DNA of 64,000 nt from positions 1 through 64,000 of the forward strand of contig SGYQ01000010.1 in the NCBI GenBank assembly GCA_004214155.1. The letters run 5' to 3'. The translations under genes and the position numbers were made by a program. Under the pieces are notes generated by a model. The model saw only the letters and a program-made list of their open reading frames with translations, searched no databases and was not told the origin of the DNA. Source of the stretch: Burkholderiaceae bacterium (GTDB taxonomy: Bacteria; Pseudomonadota; Gammaproteobacteria; Burkholderiales; Burkholderiaceae_A). Of this stretch, positions 16,064 through 25,373 are shown piece by piece; position 1 is the stretch's first letter; every line of letters begins with the position of its first letter.

Positions 16064-17264
16064 AGAAGGAATAGACCCACCACTTTGGTTGCTTGCAGAG
16101 GTAACGTACAGATGTCCGTTACATTGTGTGTTTTGTTACAATCCAGTTGATTATGCAAAACAACACAAGGAGTTGACCACTGACGAGTGGTTAAGTGTGC
16201 TTAATCAGGGTAGAGAGATGGGAGCCGCCCAGTTAGGTCTTTCAGGAGGAGAGCCACTTTTACGAGATGATCTAGAGGTTATCGTTGAAGAGGGAAGAAA
16301 GCTTGGTTATTACATTAATTTGATTACATCCGGTATTGGGTTAAGTGAGACCCGGATCAAGGATTTGAAAGAGGCGGGGGTAGATCATATTCAGTTGTCT
16401 TTCCAGGATAGTACTCGCGAAATGAATGACTTTTTATCTAGTACAAAAACATTTGACCTGAAAAATAAAGTTGCCAGACTAATCAAAAAATATGAGTACC
16501 CGATGGTTTTGAATTGTGTTTTGCACAAGCTCAACATTGATCATATCGAAGAGATTCTCAGTATGGCGGAGTCTATGGGAGCGGAGTATGTCGAACTGGC
16601 AAATACTCAATTTTACTCCTGGGCTAGTCTAAATAAAAAGCAATTAATGCCGACAAAAACGCAACTAGAGAAGGCAGAGTTCGTTACACAAAAATTTCGC
16701 GACAGGCTAGGGAATAAAATGAAAATTTATTTCGTAATGCCTGATTATTACAGCACGCGACCTAAAAAGTGTATGAATGGATGGGGCAATGTTTTTGTAA
16801 CAGTTCAGGCTGATGGAACCGTTCTACCATGTCACGTTGCTAGTATGTTGCCAAATATTGAATTCGAGAATATCAAGAGCACATCCTTAGAGTCAATTTG
16901 GTACGATTCTTCCTCTTTCAATCTTTTTAGAGGGGATAGTTGGATGAAAGAGCCTTGCAAAACATGTCCTGAGAAGGAAAAGGATTTGGGAGGATGTCGT
17001 TGTCAAGCGTATATGCTTGCTGGAGACCCAACTTTAGCAGACCCTGTATGTGATAAAAGCCCGCATCACCATATTGTTAAACAAGTTGTCAAAGATGCTG
17101 AAAACTTTTTACCTGAAGAAAAACCGATTATTTTTCGAACAGATAGTGAGTCACGAAGACTAATTACAGAGAAAAATGCTGGTAGTTTAGATATTGAAGA
17201 ATCTAGGCTGTTCGAAGATAATGTTGTGGCAAGTTCTGATAAATCTCGTGTAGGTAGTATCTAG
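16050..17264 (+). CDS. pqqE: Radical SAM enzyme PqqE (PqqA peptide cyclase)
   Basis: A radical SAM enzyme of ~404 residues that makes the Glu-Tyr carbon-carbon bond in PqqA. The SAM cluster motif is YRCPLHCVFCYNP (C-x3-C-x2-C). LGLSGGEPLLRDDL is the GGEP motif. The C-terminal SPASM auxiliary cluster Cys are in CMNGWGNVFV, PCHVASML, PCKTCPEKEKDLGGCRCQA and DPVCDKS. The start is uncertain. TTG at 16050 has GAGGA just upstream and is preferred; GTG at 16038 in the same frame would add four residues. Both overlap the end of pqqD. The C-terminal ~45 residues after the SPASM domain extend beyond the conserved part. Confidence 0.94.
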   Translation: MTISREGIDPPLWLLAEVTYRCPLHCVFCYNPVDYAKQHKELTTDEWLSVLNQGREMGAAQLGLSGGEPLLRDDLEVIVEEGRKLGYYINLITSGIGLSETRIKDLKEAGVDHIQLSFQDSTREMNDFLSSTKTFDLKNKVARLIKKYEYPMVLNCVLHKLNIDHIEEILSMAESMGAEYVELANTQFYSWASLNKKQLMPTKTQLEKAEFVTQKFRDRLGNKMKIYFVMPDYYSTRPKKCMNGWGNVFVTVQADGTVLPCHVASMLPNIEFENIKSTSLESIWYDSSSFNLFRGDSWMKEPCKTCPEKEKDLGGCRCQAYMLAGDPTLADPVCDKSPHHHIVKQVVKDAENFLPEEKPIIFRTDSESRRLITEKNAGSLDIEESRLFEDNVVASSDKSRVGSI

Positions 17265-17286
17265 GTTATCGGAAATGTTTGCTTAG

Positions 17287-18213
17287 ATGATTGAAAACTC
17301 CTTTGCTATTGAATTAACCGATGTCACAAAACGATATGCAGATGTTTTAGCAACAGACTCTATATCCTTTAGGGTGAAAGAGACGGAGTTTTTTGGTTTG
17401 TTGGGGCCTAACGGTGCCGGTAAAACCACAACAATCAACATGATGGCCTCAATTTTGAAACCAACTGAGGGCGAGCTAAGGATTATGGGGATTGATGTAA
17501 TAAAACAACCGGTAGAAGTGAAAAAAATTATCGGACTTGTTTTTCAAGACTCTGCACTAGACCGGCAATTGACAGTCAGAGAAAACCTAATATTTGCCGG
17601 CATGTTGCATGGCCTTAAAAAAGATTTGATAGAGAAACGATTAATTGAACTTTTGACTCTGTTTGGTCTTGAGGATAAAAAAGACAAACCTGTTGGGTCG
17701 CTATCTGGTGGGCAACGCCGGGGTGTTGATATAGCTAGAGGAGTTATCCATCAACCTAGGATTCTTTTTCTCGATGAACCGACAATAGGCCTCGATGTCT
17801 CCGCGCGAGTGAGAATTTGGCGATTTATTCATAAACTGCGAAAATCTGACGGGATCACCATTGTTCTTACGACACATTATCTTGAGGAGGCCGAAAGTTG
17901 CGATAATGTTTGTTTTATCGATAAGGGAAAGATTGTTTTGGCTGGAAAACCAGACATTCTTATTAAAGAGTTCGATTCTGAAATTCTAGAAATTGAGTCA
18001 TCAGATATTGATGGTCTGTATCCTTCTCTTAGAGTTTCTCTTGGTGAGGGCAGGGTTGATTTTAAAACTGCATATTTCAAAGTAGCAAAAGATAAAGAAA
18101 TATTTGTTTCCCAAAAAATCGATCAAATAAAAAAGGAATTTTCCAGCAGAGTGACGAGAGTTTCGATTCGTCCAATCAATTTGAACGATGTTTTTCTATG
18201 GATTAATGCATGA
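17287..18213 (+). CDS. ABC transporter ATP-binding protein (PQQ-cluster associated)
   Basis: A 308-residue ATPase of the ABC-2 (drug/export) type. It has Walker A GPNGAGKTTT, Q-loop VFQDSALDRQ, signature LSGGQRRGVDIARG, Walker B ILFLDEPTIGLD and the H-loop TTHYLEEAES. A C-terminal ~80-residue extension follows, as in NatA/DrrA-type subunits. It begins 22 bases after pqqE and overlaps the permease gene by four bases (ATGA). ABC-2 pairs of this kind recur next to PQQ-dependent alcohol oxidation genes; their substrate is not established. Export linked to PQQ or to periplasmic dehydrogenase assembly is only an inference. Confidence 0.92.
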   Translation: MIENSFAIELTDVTKRYADVLATDSISFRVKETEFFGLLGPNGAGKTTTINMMASILKPTEGELRIMGIDVIKQPVEVKKIIGLVFQDSALDRQLTVRENLIFAGMLHGLKKDLIEKRLIELLTLFGLEDKKDKPVGSLSGGQRRGVDIARGVIHQPRILFLDEPTIGLDVSARVRIWRFIHKLRKSDGITIVLTTHYLEEAESCDNVCFIDKGKIVLAGKPDILIKEFDSEILEIESSDIDGLYPSLRVSLGEGRVDFKTAYFKVAKDKEIFVSQKIDQIKKEFSSRVTRVSIRPINLNDVFLWINA

Positions 18214-19004
18214 GTTTATTTAAACCTATTTACGCCGTTGTTCAAAGGGATTTGATTAAATTTTCGAGACAGAAAGGGAGAGTACTTTCCTCTTTAGTGA
18301 GACCTCTAATTTGGTTAGTGGTAATTGGTGCTGGTTTTAATTCCATTGTCACTACAGACGGGAATGATTATTTTGAATTTTTGGTACCCGGTGTTCTGGG
18401 AATGACAATATTATTTGGGGCACTGTTAGGCTCTCTTTCTATGGTGTATGAAAAAGAGTCTGGAGTGATGAGGATGATTCTTGTCTCTCCTTTGACTCAC
18501 AGGAGTATCGTGTTTGCAAAAATGGCTGCTGCTACGTGTTCGGCGATTGTACAGGCTACATTATTAATAGTCGTACTTTTGGCTCTGGGTTACATAGATT
18601 TATCTGTAGATTGGTTTTTATTAGTAGTTGGAATGTTTATCCTCTCTGTCACTTGTTCAGGAATTGGTATGCTAGTTGCGTCATTTTCAAAAACGCTAGA
18701 TAACTTTGCTGCAATCATGAATTTTGTGATTTTCCCAGTTTTCTTTTTATCTGGGTCGCTTTATCCGATTACCAATTTACCGTATGCACTAAAAGTGCTA
18801 GCTCAGGCAAATCCCTACACATATGGCGTTGATATCCTAAAACATGGAATACTTGTTCCTAATGGAGGAACGTCTGATATTCCCTTGATAATCAGTTTTA
18901 TAGTTTTAATTGTATTCACTATAGCGGCCTTTTTCATTGCAAGTTGGCGTTTTTCCTTAGAAGACACTACATCTATCTGGTTTCCACGTCAGAGAAAAAA
19001 GTAA
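18210..19004 (+). CDS. ABC-2 type transporter permease (PQQ-cluster associated)
   Basis: A 264-residue integral membrane protein with about six hydrophobic segments (for example RPLIWLVVIGAGF, VPGVLGMTILFGALLG, ATLLIVVLLALGYI and VIFPVFFLSGSLYPI). The ABC-2 signature region NFVIFPVFFLSGSLYPITNL precedes PYALKVLAQANPYTY. It pairs with the overlapping ATPase gene to form a homodimeric exporter. The C-terminus is short and basic. It is the last gene clearly coupled to the pqq operon. Confidence 0.92.
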   Translation: MSLFKPIYAVVQRDLIKFSRQKGRVLSSLVRPLIWLVVIGAGFNSIVTTDGNDYFEFLVPGVLGMTILFGALLGSLSMVYEKESGVMRMILVSPLTHRSIVFAKMAAATCSAIVQATLLIVVLLALGYIDLSVDWFLLVVGMFILSVTCSGIGMLVASFSKTLDNFAAIMNFVIFPVFFLSGSLYPITNLPYALKVLAQANPYTYGVDILKHGILVPNGGTSDIPLIISFIVLIVFTIAAFFIASWRFSLEDTTSIWFPRQRKK

Positions 19005-19119
19005 ACGTTGCGTGTACCTTGAAAAAAACTTAAAAATAAGGGTTTATACTAACTATTTTTTAAAAAAAGAACATTTCTCTGTTAAACTATTCTGCATTGC
19101 AACATATCGGGAAAAAACC

Positions 19120-20433
19120 GTGGAAAAAATAGTGATCGTAGGAGGTGGTGCTGCAGGTCTTGAGTTAGCGATTAAGTTAGGCCGAAAATTGGGTGGCAAT
19201 AAACTTGCAGAAATCCTACTCTTGGACAAAGAAAGAGTTCATTTTTGGAAGCCGCATCTACATGAACTGGCAACAGGTTCCATATCACTTGACAGCCATT
19301 GTGCAGATTATCTTTCTCTGGCGCGCGAAAATAATTTTTCATTTTACGAAGCTGAAGTAAATGGCATAGACCGGGAAAAAAAAGTAGTCCATGTTAAACC
19401 GAATTGCGATGAAAACGGGCGAGAGTTAACACCTACATGCGAAATTCCATATTCTAAGTTAGTTTTAGCCATTGGAAGTAAATCTAATGATTTTGGAGTT
19501 TCTGGAGCAAAAGAGTTTTCTTTGAGCCTTGATTCATTTAAAGACGCTGTTTCATTTCAAAAAAATTTAGTAAATTCATTTTTACGGGCAAATGCAATGA
19601 TCAACCAGGGTAAAAAGCTCAGTGAGGAGCAGCTAAAGATTGCTATTGTTGGTGGTGGTGCAACAGGCGTTGAATTAGCTTCAGAGTTAAGTAACGCAAT
19701 GCATACGTTAGCTGCATATGGGTACAAAGCGGTGGAAAAACAATGCGAACTCCAAATTACTCTAATAGAGGCAGGCGAAAGAATTCTTAAAAACCTTCCT
19801 GAGAGTATTTCGGAAAAAGTCAATTCGATTTTACGAAAGCGAGGAGTCAAAGTTCTTGAGAACTCAAATGTAACGATAGTGTCTGAAAAGAGCCTGTCGT
19901 TGAGCTCCGGTGAGATAATACCAGCTGAGTTAATTGTATGGGCTGCGGGGATAAAGTGTGCAAGTTTTTTATCTAGCATTGGGCTTGAAACAAATGAGTT
20001 AAATCAGATAAATACGAACACAAAACTTCAATCAATTGGTGATAAAAATATCTACACAGTCGGTGATTGCGGTTGTGTGCCGTGGGTTGGAGGCCCCTTG
20101 CCTTTTGTTCCGCCCAGAGCTCAAGCGGCTAGTCAGCAAGCTAAGTATTTATCCGATCAATTTCAAAGGGAGCTTAATGGAAAAGAGAGTCAACCTTGGA
20201 GATACATTGATTTCGGTTCCTTGGTTTCCTTAGGTAGATACAGTACAGTTGGAAGCTTGATGGCGGGTTTTTCTGGCAAAGCATTTTTTTTAGAAGGGGT
20301 GTTTGCAAAATTTATGTATGTAATGCTTTACAAGATGCATGAGTATTCAGTACGCGGTTTTTTTAAGACACTATTTCTAAACATCAGTAGAGGTTTTTTT
20401 TCGCAAACAAAATCGCGAATAAAATTACATTAA
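19120..20433 (+). CDS. ndh: Type II NADH:quinone oxidoreductase (NDH-2)
   Basis: A ~437-residue single-subunit flavoprotein that oxidises NADH to feed quinones without pumping protons. The FAD motif is KIVIVGGGAAGLELAIKLG. The substrate region WKPHLHELATGS is typical of NDH-2. The NAD site is IAIVGGGATGVELASEL. IYTVGDCGCVPW, then FVPPRAQAASQQAKYL, is the second FAD segment. The C-terminal amphipathic membrane-anchor region is Phe-rich. A GTG at 19120 gives the right N-terminus; the frame runs further upstream but that part lacks family similarity. It would recycle NADH made by the formate dehydrogenase in the same island. Confidence 0.9.
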   Translation: MEKIVIVGGGAAGLELAIKLGRKLGGNKLAEILLLDKERVHFWKPHLHELATGSISLDSHCADYLSLARENNFSFYEAEVNGIDREKKVVHVKPNCDENGRELTPTCEIPYSKLVLAIGSKSNDFGVSGAKEFSLSLDSFKDAVSFQKNLVNSFLRANAMINQGKKLSEEQLKIAIVGGGATGVELASELSNAMHTLAAYGYKAVEKQCELQITLIEAGERILKNLPESISEKVNSILRKRGVKVLENSNVTIVSEKSLSLSSGEIIPAELIVWAAGIKCASFLSSIGLETNELNQINTNTKLQSIGDKNIYTVGDCGCVPWVGGPLPFVPPRAQAASQQAKYLSDQFQRELNGKESQPWRYIDFGSLVSLGRYSTVGSLMAGFSGKAFFLEGVFAKFMYVMLYKMHEYSVRGFFKTLFLNISRGFFSQTKSRIKLH

Positions 20434-20450
20434 TTAAATTTTGGTAAGGT

Positions 20451-21425
20451 TTAACTTTGTTCTCCGAGGTAGAACCATTCCTGGCCGGGCTCAGCATTTT
20501 GGTTAGGAAACACCATGAAGCAGTCTTTTGGAGCTATTACTTCTTTTCCTTTCTCACTTATGCCGATAATTTCATTTTTCTCGATTTTCATAAATGTTTT
20601 CCAGTTTTTGGTGAATTTGTCGCCATGCGAAATTTTATCGATAACATCGAAAAGGCTTATGCAGCTAATCTTTCTATTGTCTGCCACCGGATTGTATCTT
20701 TCCTCAATCATGCGAAGACAACCCAAGATATTTAAGATAGCGTTTACCCCAACGCGGGGAGCAGAGACATCTTCGTGCTGTCCGCATTCTAAGGTGATAG
20801 CCAACGCTCCTTTACTGCGGGCATATTCGGTCGTACCGTCTCCATATTTCTCGTCATAGTTCAATGAGAATGGTGGACTTAAAATGCCGTCTCTTTTTCT
20901 TCTGTTTTTTACACCCCGGGCGTAAGTTTCGCTCCAGTTTGCAATGACAGTGTCAACTTCCAAAGCTGACACAAGATGACTCTCGGATGTGTAAACTTTT
21001 TCCTGGTTTACGACAATAGCCTTTTCATCTCCTGCAGTATTCCCGATTAAAGCGAAAGGCTTTACGCCGTTTAAGAAAGAGTGAAGGTCAAGTAATACGT
21101 CGCATTCCTCGAGAATCGGGCTTAAGATACCATTAAGTTCGTCCTCAAAATCATTTTTGGAGGAACCTTTCGGGTAGAAAGCTCGATTTAAGTTTCTATC
21201 GCCATTGCGGGTGCCTTTAATAGCAGCTAAAGGATTGGTTATGGGCACAAAGGTGACTTTGCCTGAAGTTATGTTAACTAATTGATTCTGAATGAGATTT
21301 ATAACATTATTAATTGCCAAAGTACCGCAATATTCATTGCCATGAACTCTTCCCAGAACTAGCACGTTTGGACCTGGTTTTAAACCAAAAAAAGAGTGGG
21401 TTTCTACGTGAAGATGGTTTATCAT
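20451..21425 (-). CDS. Succinylglutamate desuccinylase/aspartoacylase-family zinc deacylase
   Basis: A 324-residue member of the AstE/AspA zinc carboxypeptidase-like family. The zinc site is visible as GRVHGNEYCGTLA (His-x2-Glu) with the later His in LLDLHSF. LNRAFYP, TLECGQHED (catalytic Glu) and the beta-rich C-terminal domain complete the fold. Substrates in this family are N-acyl amino acids or similar amides, and the exact one cannot be told from sequence. It is convergent with ndh and divergent from mtkA, with 69 bases between starts, so it might share control with the serine-cycle genes. That link is inference. Confidence 0.85.
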   Translation of the reverse strand: MINHLHVETHSFFGLKPGPNVLVLGRVHGNEYCGTLAINNVINLIQNQLVNITSGKVTFVPITNPLAAIKGTRNGDRNLNRAFYPKGSSKNDFEDELNGILSPILEECDVLLDLHSFLNGVKPFALIGNTAGDEKAIVVNQEKVYTSESHLVSALEVDTVIANWSETYARGVKNRRKRDGILSPPFSLNYDEKYGDGTTEYARSKGALAITLECGQHEDVSAPRVGVNAILNILGCLRMIEERYNPVADNRKISCISLFDVIDKISHGDKFTKNWKTFMKIEKNEIIGISEKGKEVIAPKDCFMVFPNQNAEPGQEWFYLGEQS

Positions 21426-21494
21426 ATTACCTTTTTTTAGGTTTCCAGCATTATTAGGAGTTTAACGTATAAGGTAATTTCTAGGGAGTGATTG

Positions 21495-22649
21495 TTGAAT
21501 ATTCATGAATATCAAGCTAAAGAATTGTTAGCTCGTTTTGGAGTGACGGTTCCACAAGGGCGAGTTGCATATACCGCTGAACAGGCATCCTTTGCCGCAA
21601 GTGAGTTAGGAGGTTGGAATTGGGCTGTAAAGGCTCAAATTCACTCTGGCGCGCGGGGCAAGGCTGGTGGTGTACAACTTTGTAAAACTTACAACGAAGT
21701 TCAGGAGGCAGCAGCGGACCTTTTGGGCAATAGGCTCGTAACGGTTCAGACAGGCCCGGAAGGCAAGTTATGCGAGAGGGTCTATATCGAAGTTGCAGAA
21801 CCTTTTATTAAAGAATTGTATTTGGGTTTTGTTCTAGACAGAAAAGCTGAGCGCATCCGTGTGATTGCATCCGCTGAAGGAGGGATGGAAATCGAGGAAC
21901 TTGCCGAATCTGCGCCAGAGAAAATCTTGCAGGTTTTGGTGGAGCCTGCGGTTGGTTTACAACAATTTCAAGCTAGGGAACTAGCATTTGGGCTAGGTTT
22001 GAATATCAAGCAAGTCCAGCGCGCTGTTGGAATTATTATGGGAGCTTATAGGGCTTTTAGAGACAAGGATGCAGAAATGTTGGAAATTAACCCAATGGTT
22101 GTAACGCAAGATGATCGGGTGGTTGCGTTGGATGCGAAAATGTCGTTTGATGAAAATGCACTATTCAGGTTGCCAGATATTTCAGAAATGAAAGATTTAG
22201 CCCAGGAAGACCCACGGGAGGCAGAAGCAAGTCAGCATAATCTAAACTACGTCGGTTTAGACGGCAATATAGGATGTATCGTTAACGGAGCGGGGTTGGC
22301 GATGGCAACAATGGATACAATAAAATATGCGGGTGGCAATCCGGCAAATTTTCTAGATGTTGGCGGCGGGGCATCTCCAGAAAGAGTAGCAAACGCTTTT
22401 AAACTTGTTCTGTCAGATAGTAACGTTGCTGTGATTCTAGTGAATATTTTCGCAGGTATAAACCGTTGTGATTGGATTGCAAAAGGGGTGGTGGATGCCG
22501 CAAAAGATCTCAGAGTTCCACTCGTCGTCCGATTAGCGGGAACCAACGTCGAAGAGGGGCAAAAAATTATAGAAGAGTCGGGCTTGCCAATCATTAAAGC
22601 CGATACCTTGTTGGAGGCCTGTAGCAAGGCTGTTGAACAAGTTAAATAA
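21495..22649 (+). CDS. mtkA: Malate thiokinase (malate-CoA ligase), beta subunit
   Basis: A 384-residue ATP-grasp subunit that, with MtkB, makes malyl-CoA from malate, CoA and ATP in the serine cycle. It starts [32 protein letters not shown] is the grasp region; EINPMVV and [18 protein letters not shown] are conserved. It is homologous to succinyl-CoA synthetase beta (SucC). The call as malate thiokinase rests on the malyl-CoA lyase gene immediately downstream. The start is TTG at 21495, with AGGGAG six bases upstream, giving the usual MNIHEYQ N-terminus; a TTG three bases earlier is possible. Confidence 0.9.
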   Translation: MNIHEYQAKELLARFGVTVPQGRVAYTAEQASFAASELGGWNWAVKAQIHSGARGKAGGVQLCKTYNEVQEAAADLLGNRLVTVQTGPEGKLCERVYIEVAEPFIKELYLGFVLDRKAERIRVIASAEGGMEIEELAESAPEKILQVLVEPAVGLQQFQARELAFGLGLNIKQVQRAVGIIMGAYRAFRDKDAEMLEINPMVVTQDDRVVALDAKMSFDENALFRLPDISEMKDLAQEDPREAEASQHNLNYVGLDGNIGCIVNGAGLAMATMDTIKYAGGNPANFLDVGGGASPERVANAFKLVLSDSNVAVILVNIFAGINRCDWIAKGVVDAAKDLRVPLVVRLAGTNVEEGQKIIEESGLPIIKADTLLEACSKAVEQVK

Positions 22650-22678
22650 ACAAATTCAGTCGAATAGGATGTGAAGCA

Positions 22679-23560
22679 ATGAGTATATTAATCGATGAAA
22701 AAACCCCTATAATCGTCCAGGGATTTACCGGGGATAAGGCCACGTTTCATGCAGATGAAATGATTAAGTATGGTAGTAATGTTGTGGGTGGGGTCACACC
22801 CGGAAAAGGTGGGAACACCCACTTAGGAAAGCCAGTTTTTAATACTGTTAAGGAGGCTGTGTCTGTAACAGGAGCGCAAGCAAGTTTAGCTTTTGTACCT
22901 CCCTCGTATTCGGGGGACGCTTTAATGGAAGCTGCAGATGGGGGATTAAGATTGGTTTGTATTATCACAGATGGAATACCTTCGCAGGATATGATGCGAG
23001 TAAAACGATTTTTGAGAAGGTATCCAAAAGAAAAACGGACAATGGTTGTTGGGCCAAATTGTGCGGGAATTATTTCAGCGGGCAAAGCAATGTTGGGTAT
23101 TATGCCCGGACATATTTATAAAAAGGGCTCTATCGGTATCGTATCAAGGTCTGGAACACTAGGATATGAAGCCGCAGAGCAGGTTTCGAACGTCGGGCTT
23201 GGTGTATCAACATCAGTAGGTATTGGTGGCGACCCGATCAATGGTTCTTCTTTTTTAGACCATATGCAATTATTTAATGATGATCCTGAAACTGAGGCGG
23301 TAATCATGATCGGTGAAATTGGAGGACCACAGGAGGCTGAAGCAGCGGCTTGGGTTAAAGATAACATGAGTAAACCGGTTGTTGGATATGTGGCAGGACT
23401 TACAGCGCCTAAAGGCAGAAGAATGGGGCATGCTGGAGCGATAATCTCAAAAGCGGGGGATTCAGCTTCTGAAAAATCTGAAATAATGAAGAGCTTTGGA
23501 ATCACGGTAGCCTCTAGTGCTAACGATTTTGGGGCAGCGATTAAACAGGCACTTAACTAA
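22679..23560 (+). CDS. mtkB: Malate thiokinase (malate-CoA ligase), alpha subunit
   Basis: A 293-residue CoA-binding subunit. The Rossmann CoA site is VQGFTGDKATFHADEMI followed by GGVTPGKGGN. The swivel region VGPNCAGIISAGKAMLGIMP and SRSGTLGYEA follow. The phospho-histidine is in GRRMGHAGAII. It is SucD-like, and as with mtkA the downstream malyl-CoA lyase indicates malate rather than succinate. It lies 29 bases after mtkA and 23 bases before mclA, so the three form one operon. Confidence 0.92.
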   Translation: MSILIDEKTPIIVQGFTGDKATFHADEMIKYGSNVVGGVTPGKGGNTHLGKPVFNTVKEAVSVTGAQASLAFVPPSYSGDALMEAADGGLRLVCIITDGIPSQDMMRVKRFLRRYPKEKRTMVVGPNCAGIISAGKAMLGIMPGHIYKKGSIGIVSRSGTLGYEAAEQVSNVGLGVSTSVGIGGDPINGSSFLDHMQLFNDDPETEAVIMIGEIGGPQEAEAAAWVKDNMSKPVVGYVAGLTAPKGRRMGHAGAIISKAGDSASEKSEIMKSFGITVASSANDFGAAIKQALN

Positions 23561-23583
23561 ATTTAAGGTTTATTGGAGAGAAA

Positions 23584-24555
23584 ATGAGTTTTTATTCCGT
23601 TGAACAATCAAGACCGAGGCTTCACAGGTCTGAATTAGCTGTACCAGGTTCTCGCCCTGAAATGTTCGAGAAAGCTGCAAAATCTGATGCTGATGTTATA
23701 TTTTTGGACTGTGAAGATGCTGTTGCTCCGGATGACAAGGTTGATGCGAGAAAAAATATTATAACGGGATTGTCAGAGGTAGATTGGAATAAAAAAACTA
23801 TGATGGTGCGTATTAATGGTCTTGATACGCATTACATGTATAGAGATGTGATAGAAATCGTCGAAGTCTGTCCTAGACTAGACATGATACTGATACCGAA
23901 AGTTGGCACGGCTGAAGATGTTTATGCGGTTGACATGTTGGTTACGCAAATTGAAGACGCTACAGGAAGAACAAATAGGATTGGGTTTGAAATTCTTATA
24001 GAAACTGCTCTAGGTATGGCAAATGTCGAACAGATAGCAAAGGCATCTAGAAGGATTGAGGCAATGAGTTTTGGGGTTGCGGATTACGCTGCGTCAACTC
24101 GTGCAAGAACCACTGTTATTGGAGGGGTTCATCACGAAAGTGTTGTATTGGCAGATGCAAAGGACGGGAATGAAACTAGGGAAGTATTTTGGACTGATCC
24201 CTGGCATGCTGCACAGACAAGGATGATGGTTGCTTGCCGGGCTAACGGTTTACGCCCCATAGATGGTCCCTTCGGAGATTTTGGCGATAAGGAAGGTTAC
24301 CTGAGCGCTGCAAGACGGTGTGCTGTTTTGGGCTATGAGGGGAAATGGGCTATTCATCCGTCACAAATAGAACTTGCCAACTACGTTTTTACGCCATCAA
24401 GGGAAGAGGTGGAGAAGGCTCAAAGGATAGTTGAGGCGATGGAGCAGGCTGCAAAGGAGGGTAAAGGGGCTGTTTCTTTAGATGGTAGGTTGATTGATAT
24501 TGCTTCGATTAGAATGGCGGAGTCTGTGCTTGCGAAGGCAAAAGAGTGTTCCTAA
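23584..24555 (+). CDS. mclA: L-malyl-CoA/beta-methylmalyl-CoA lyase
   Basis: A 323-residue CitE-type TIM-barrel lyase that cleaves malyl-CoA into glyoxylate and acetyl-CoA, the key splitting reaction of the serine cycle. Motifs are RSELAVPGSRPEMFEKAA, DADVIFLDCEDAVAPDDK (Mg and CoA contacts), MVRINGLDT, IPKVGTAEDVY, EILIETALGMANVEQIA, and SFGVADYAASTRAR. GYEGKWAIHPSQIE near the end is typical of malyl-CoA lyases. It is cotranscribed with mtkAB. Glycerate kinase, hydroxypyruvate reductase and serine-glyoxylate aminotransferase are not in the window, so the rest of the cycle must lie elsewhere. Confidence 0.95.
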   Translation: MSFYSVEQSRPRLHRSELAVPGSRPEMFEKAAKSDADVIFLDCEDAVAPDDKVDARKNIITGLSEVDWNKKTMMVRINGLDTHYMYRDVIEIVEVCPRLDMILIPKVGTAEDVYAVDMLVTQIEDATGRTNRIGFEILIETALGMANVEQIAKASRRIEAMSFGVADYAASTRARTTVIGGVHHESVVLADAKDGNETREVFWTDPWHAAQTRMMVACRANGLRPIDGPFGDFGDKEGYLSAARRCAVLGYEGKWAIHPSQIELANYVFTPSREEVEKAQRIVEAMEQAAKEGKGAVSLDGRLIDIASIRMAESVLAKAKECS

Positions 24556-24863
24556 AGCACCCGATTTTTTAAGTTATATTTCGGTGTTTGGTGAGAGGGG
24601 TTGAAAGGTTAGCAATTAGTCGAAACCCATACCTGAAAGCAATATGGAAACTAGCGACACCGTAGCCGAAAACGGAACCTAGAAGAAAGTATGTTAGTTC
24701 ATTCACTCATTTCTACCCAATCTTGATACTTTAGTATAATACACGATTCGGGAAAAATGGCAAGCAGCATCATGTAATTTCTGCAATTTTGTCGTAAAAA
24801 CACCCTAGTTTATTTTTCAGTGAAATTCGAAGTTCAAAATAAAGAGATTAACAAGAGAAAAAT
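24556..24863. other. Intergenic region before greB
   Basis: 308 bases without an open frame of note. A TATAAT at 24735-24740 (in TTTAGTATAATAC) is the best promoter element and would serve greB, about 123 bases downstream; the matching -35 (TTCTAC) is poor. The stretch 24590-24710 is less AT-rich than its surroundings and could hold a small RNA. It did not match my memory of 6S, 4.5S or tmRNA. Confidence 0.4.
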
Positions 24864-25355
24864 ATGAGTAGTAAAAACTACATCAGCCTAAATGGTCTAT
24901 CCAGCCTTCAAAATGAGTTAAGGCATCTCCATGAAGTTGAGCGTCCGAAAGTAGTTGACGCTGTTAGTTGGGCTGCTTCAAACGGTGATAGATCTGAAAA
25001 TGGGGATTATATTTATGGAAAGAAAAAATTGCGCGAAATAGATCGTAGGATTAGGCATCTTACGAAAAGTATTCAAACGGCGGCACCGGTAAATTTTTTA
25101 GACAGAAATGGTGAGAAAAATCCTAAAATTTTTTTTGGCGCTACGGTATGGTTTTCAAGAGGTGAAGAAAAGCCAGAAAAAATTGTAATTTTGGGAAAAG
25201 ATGAAATAGATTCTGGGAAAGGTCATGTTAGTTGGGTAAGTCCAATTGCTAAGGTCTTATTAGGTAAAAAAGCTGGTGACAAAGTTTTGTTTCGAGCTCC
25301 GTCAGGAGAGGTTATGGTATCTGTAGAAAAAGTAACTTACGAGCGAGTAAGTTAA
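24864..25355 (+). CDS. greB: Transcription elongation factor GreB-like
   Basis: A 163-residue GreA/GreB protein that rescues backtracked RNA polymerase by stimulating transcript cleavage. The N-terminal coiled coil (~1-75) contains the acidic tip SNGDRSENGDYIYGKKKLREID, matching the GreB pattern in which Asp/Glu at the tip coordinate the active-site metal. The C-terminal FKBP-like domain contains SPIAKVLLGKKAGDKV. GDRSENGDYIYGKKKLREIDRR is closer to GreB than GreA (GDLKENAEY). It stands alone between mclA and the convergent redoxin gene. Confidence 0.92.
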   Translation: MSSKNYISLNGLSSLQNELRHLHEVERPKVVDAVSWAASNGDRSENGDYIYGKKKLREIDRRIRHLTKSIQTAAPVNFLDRNGEKNPKIFFGATVWFSRGEEKPEKIVILGKDEIDSGKGHVSWVSPIAKVLLGKKAGDKVLFRAPSGEVMVSVEKVTYERVS

Positions 25356-25373
25356 GTTTGCTTTAAATCTCAA

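Noticed and set aside
21495-23560. Succinyl-CoA synthetase (sucCD)
   Set aside because: The sequences are homologous, but the immediately downstream malyl-CoA lyase and the methylotrophic setting favour malate thiokinase.
24556-24863. 6S RNA, 4.5S RNA or tmRNA in the mclA-greB gap
   Set aside because: No recognisable conserved loops of these RNAs; left as an unassigned region.
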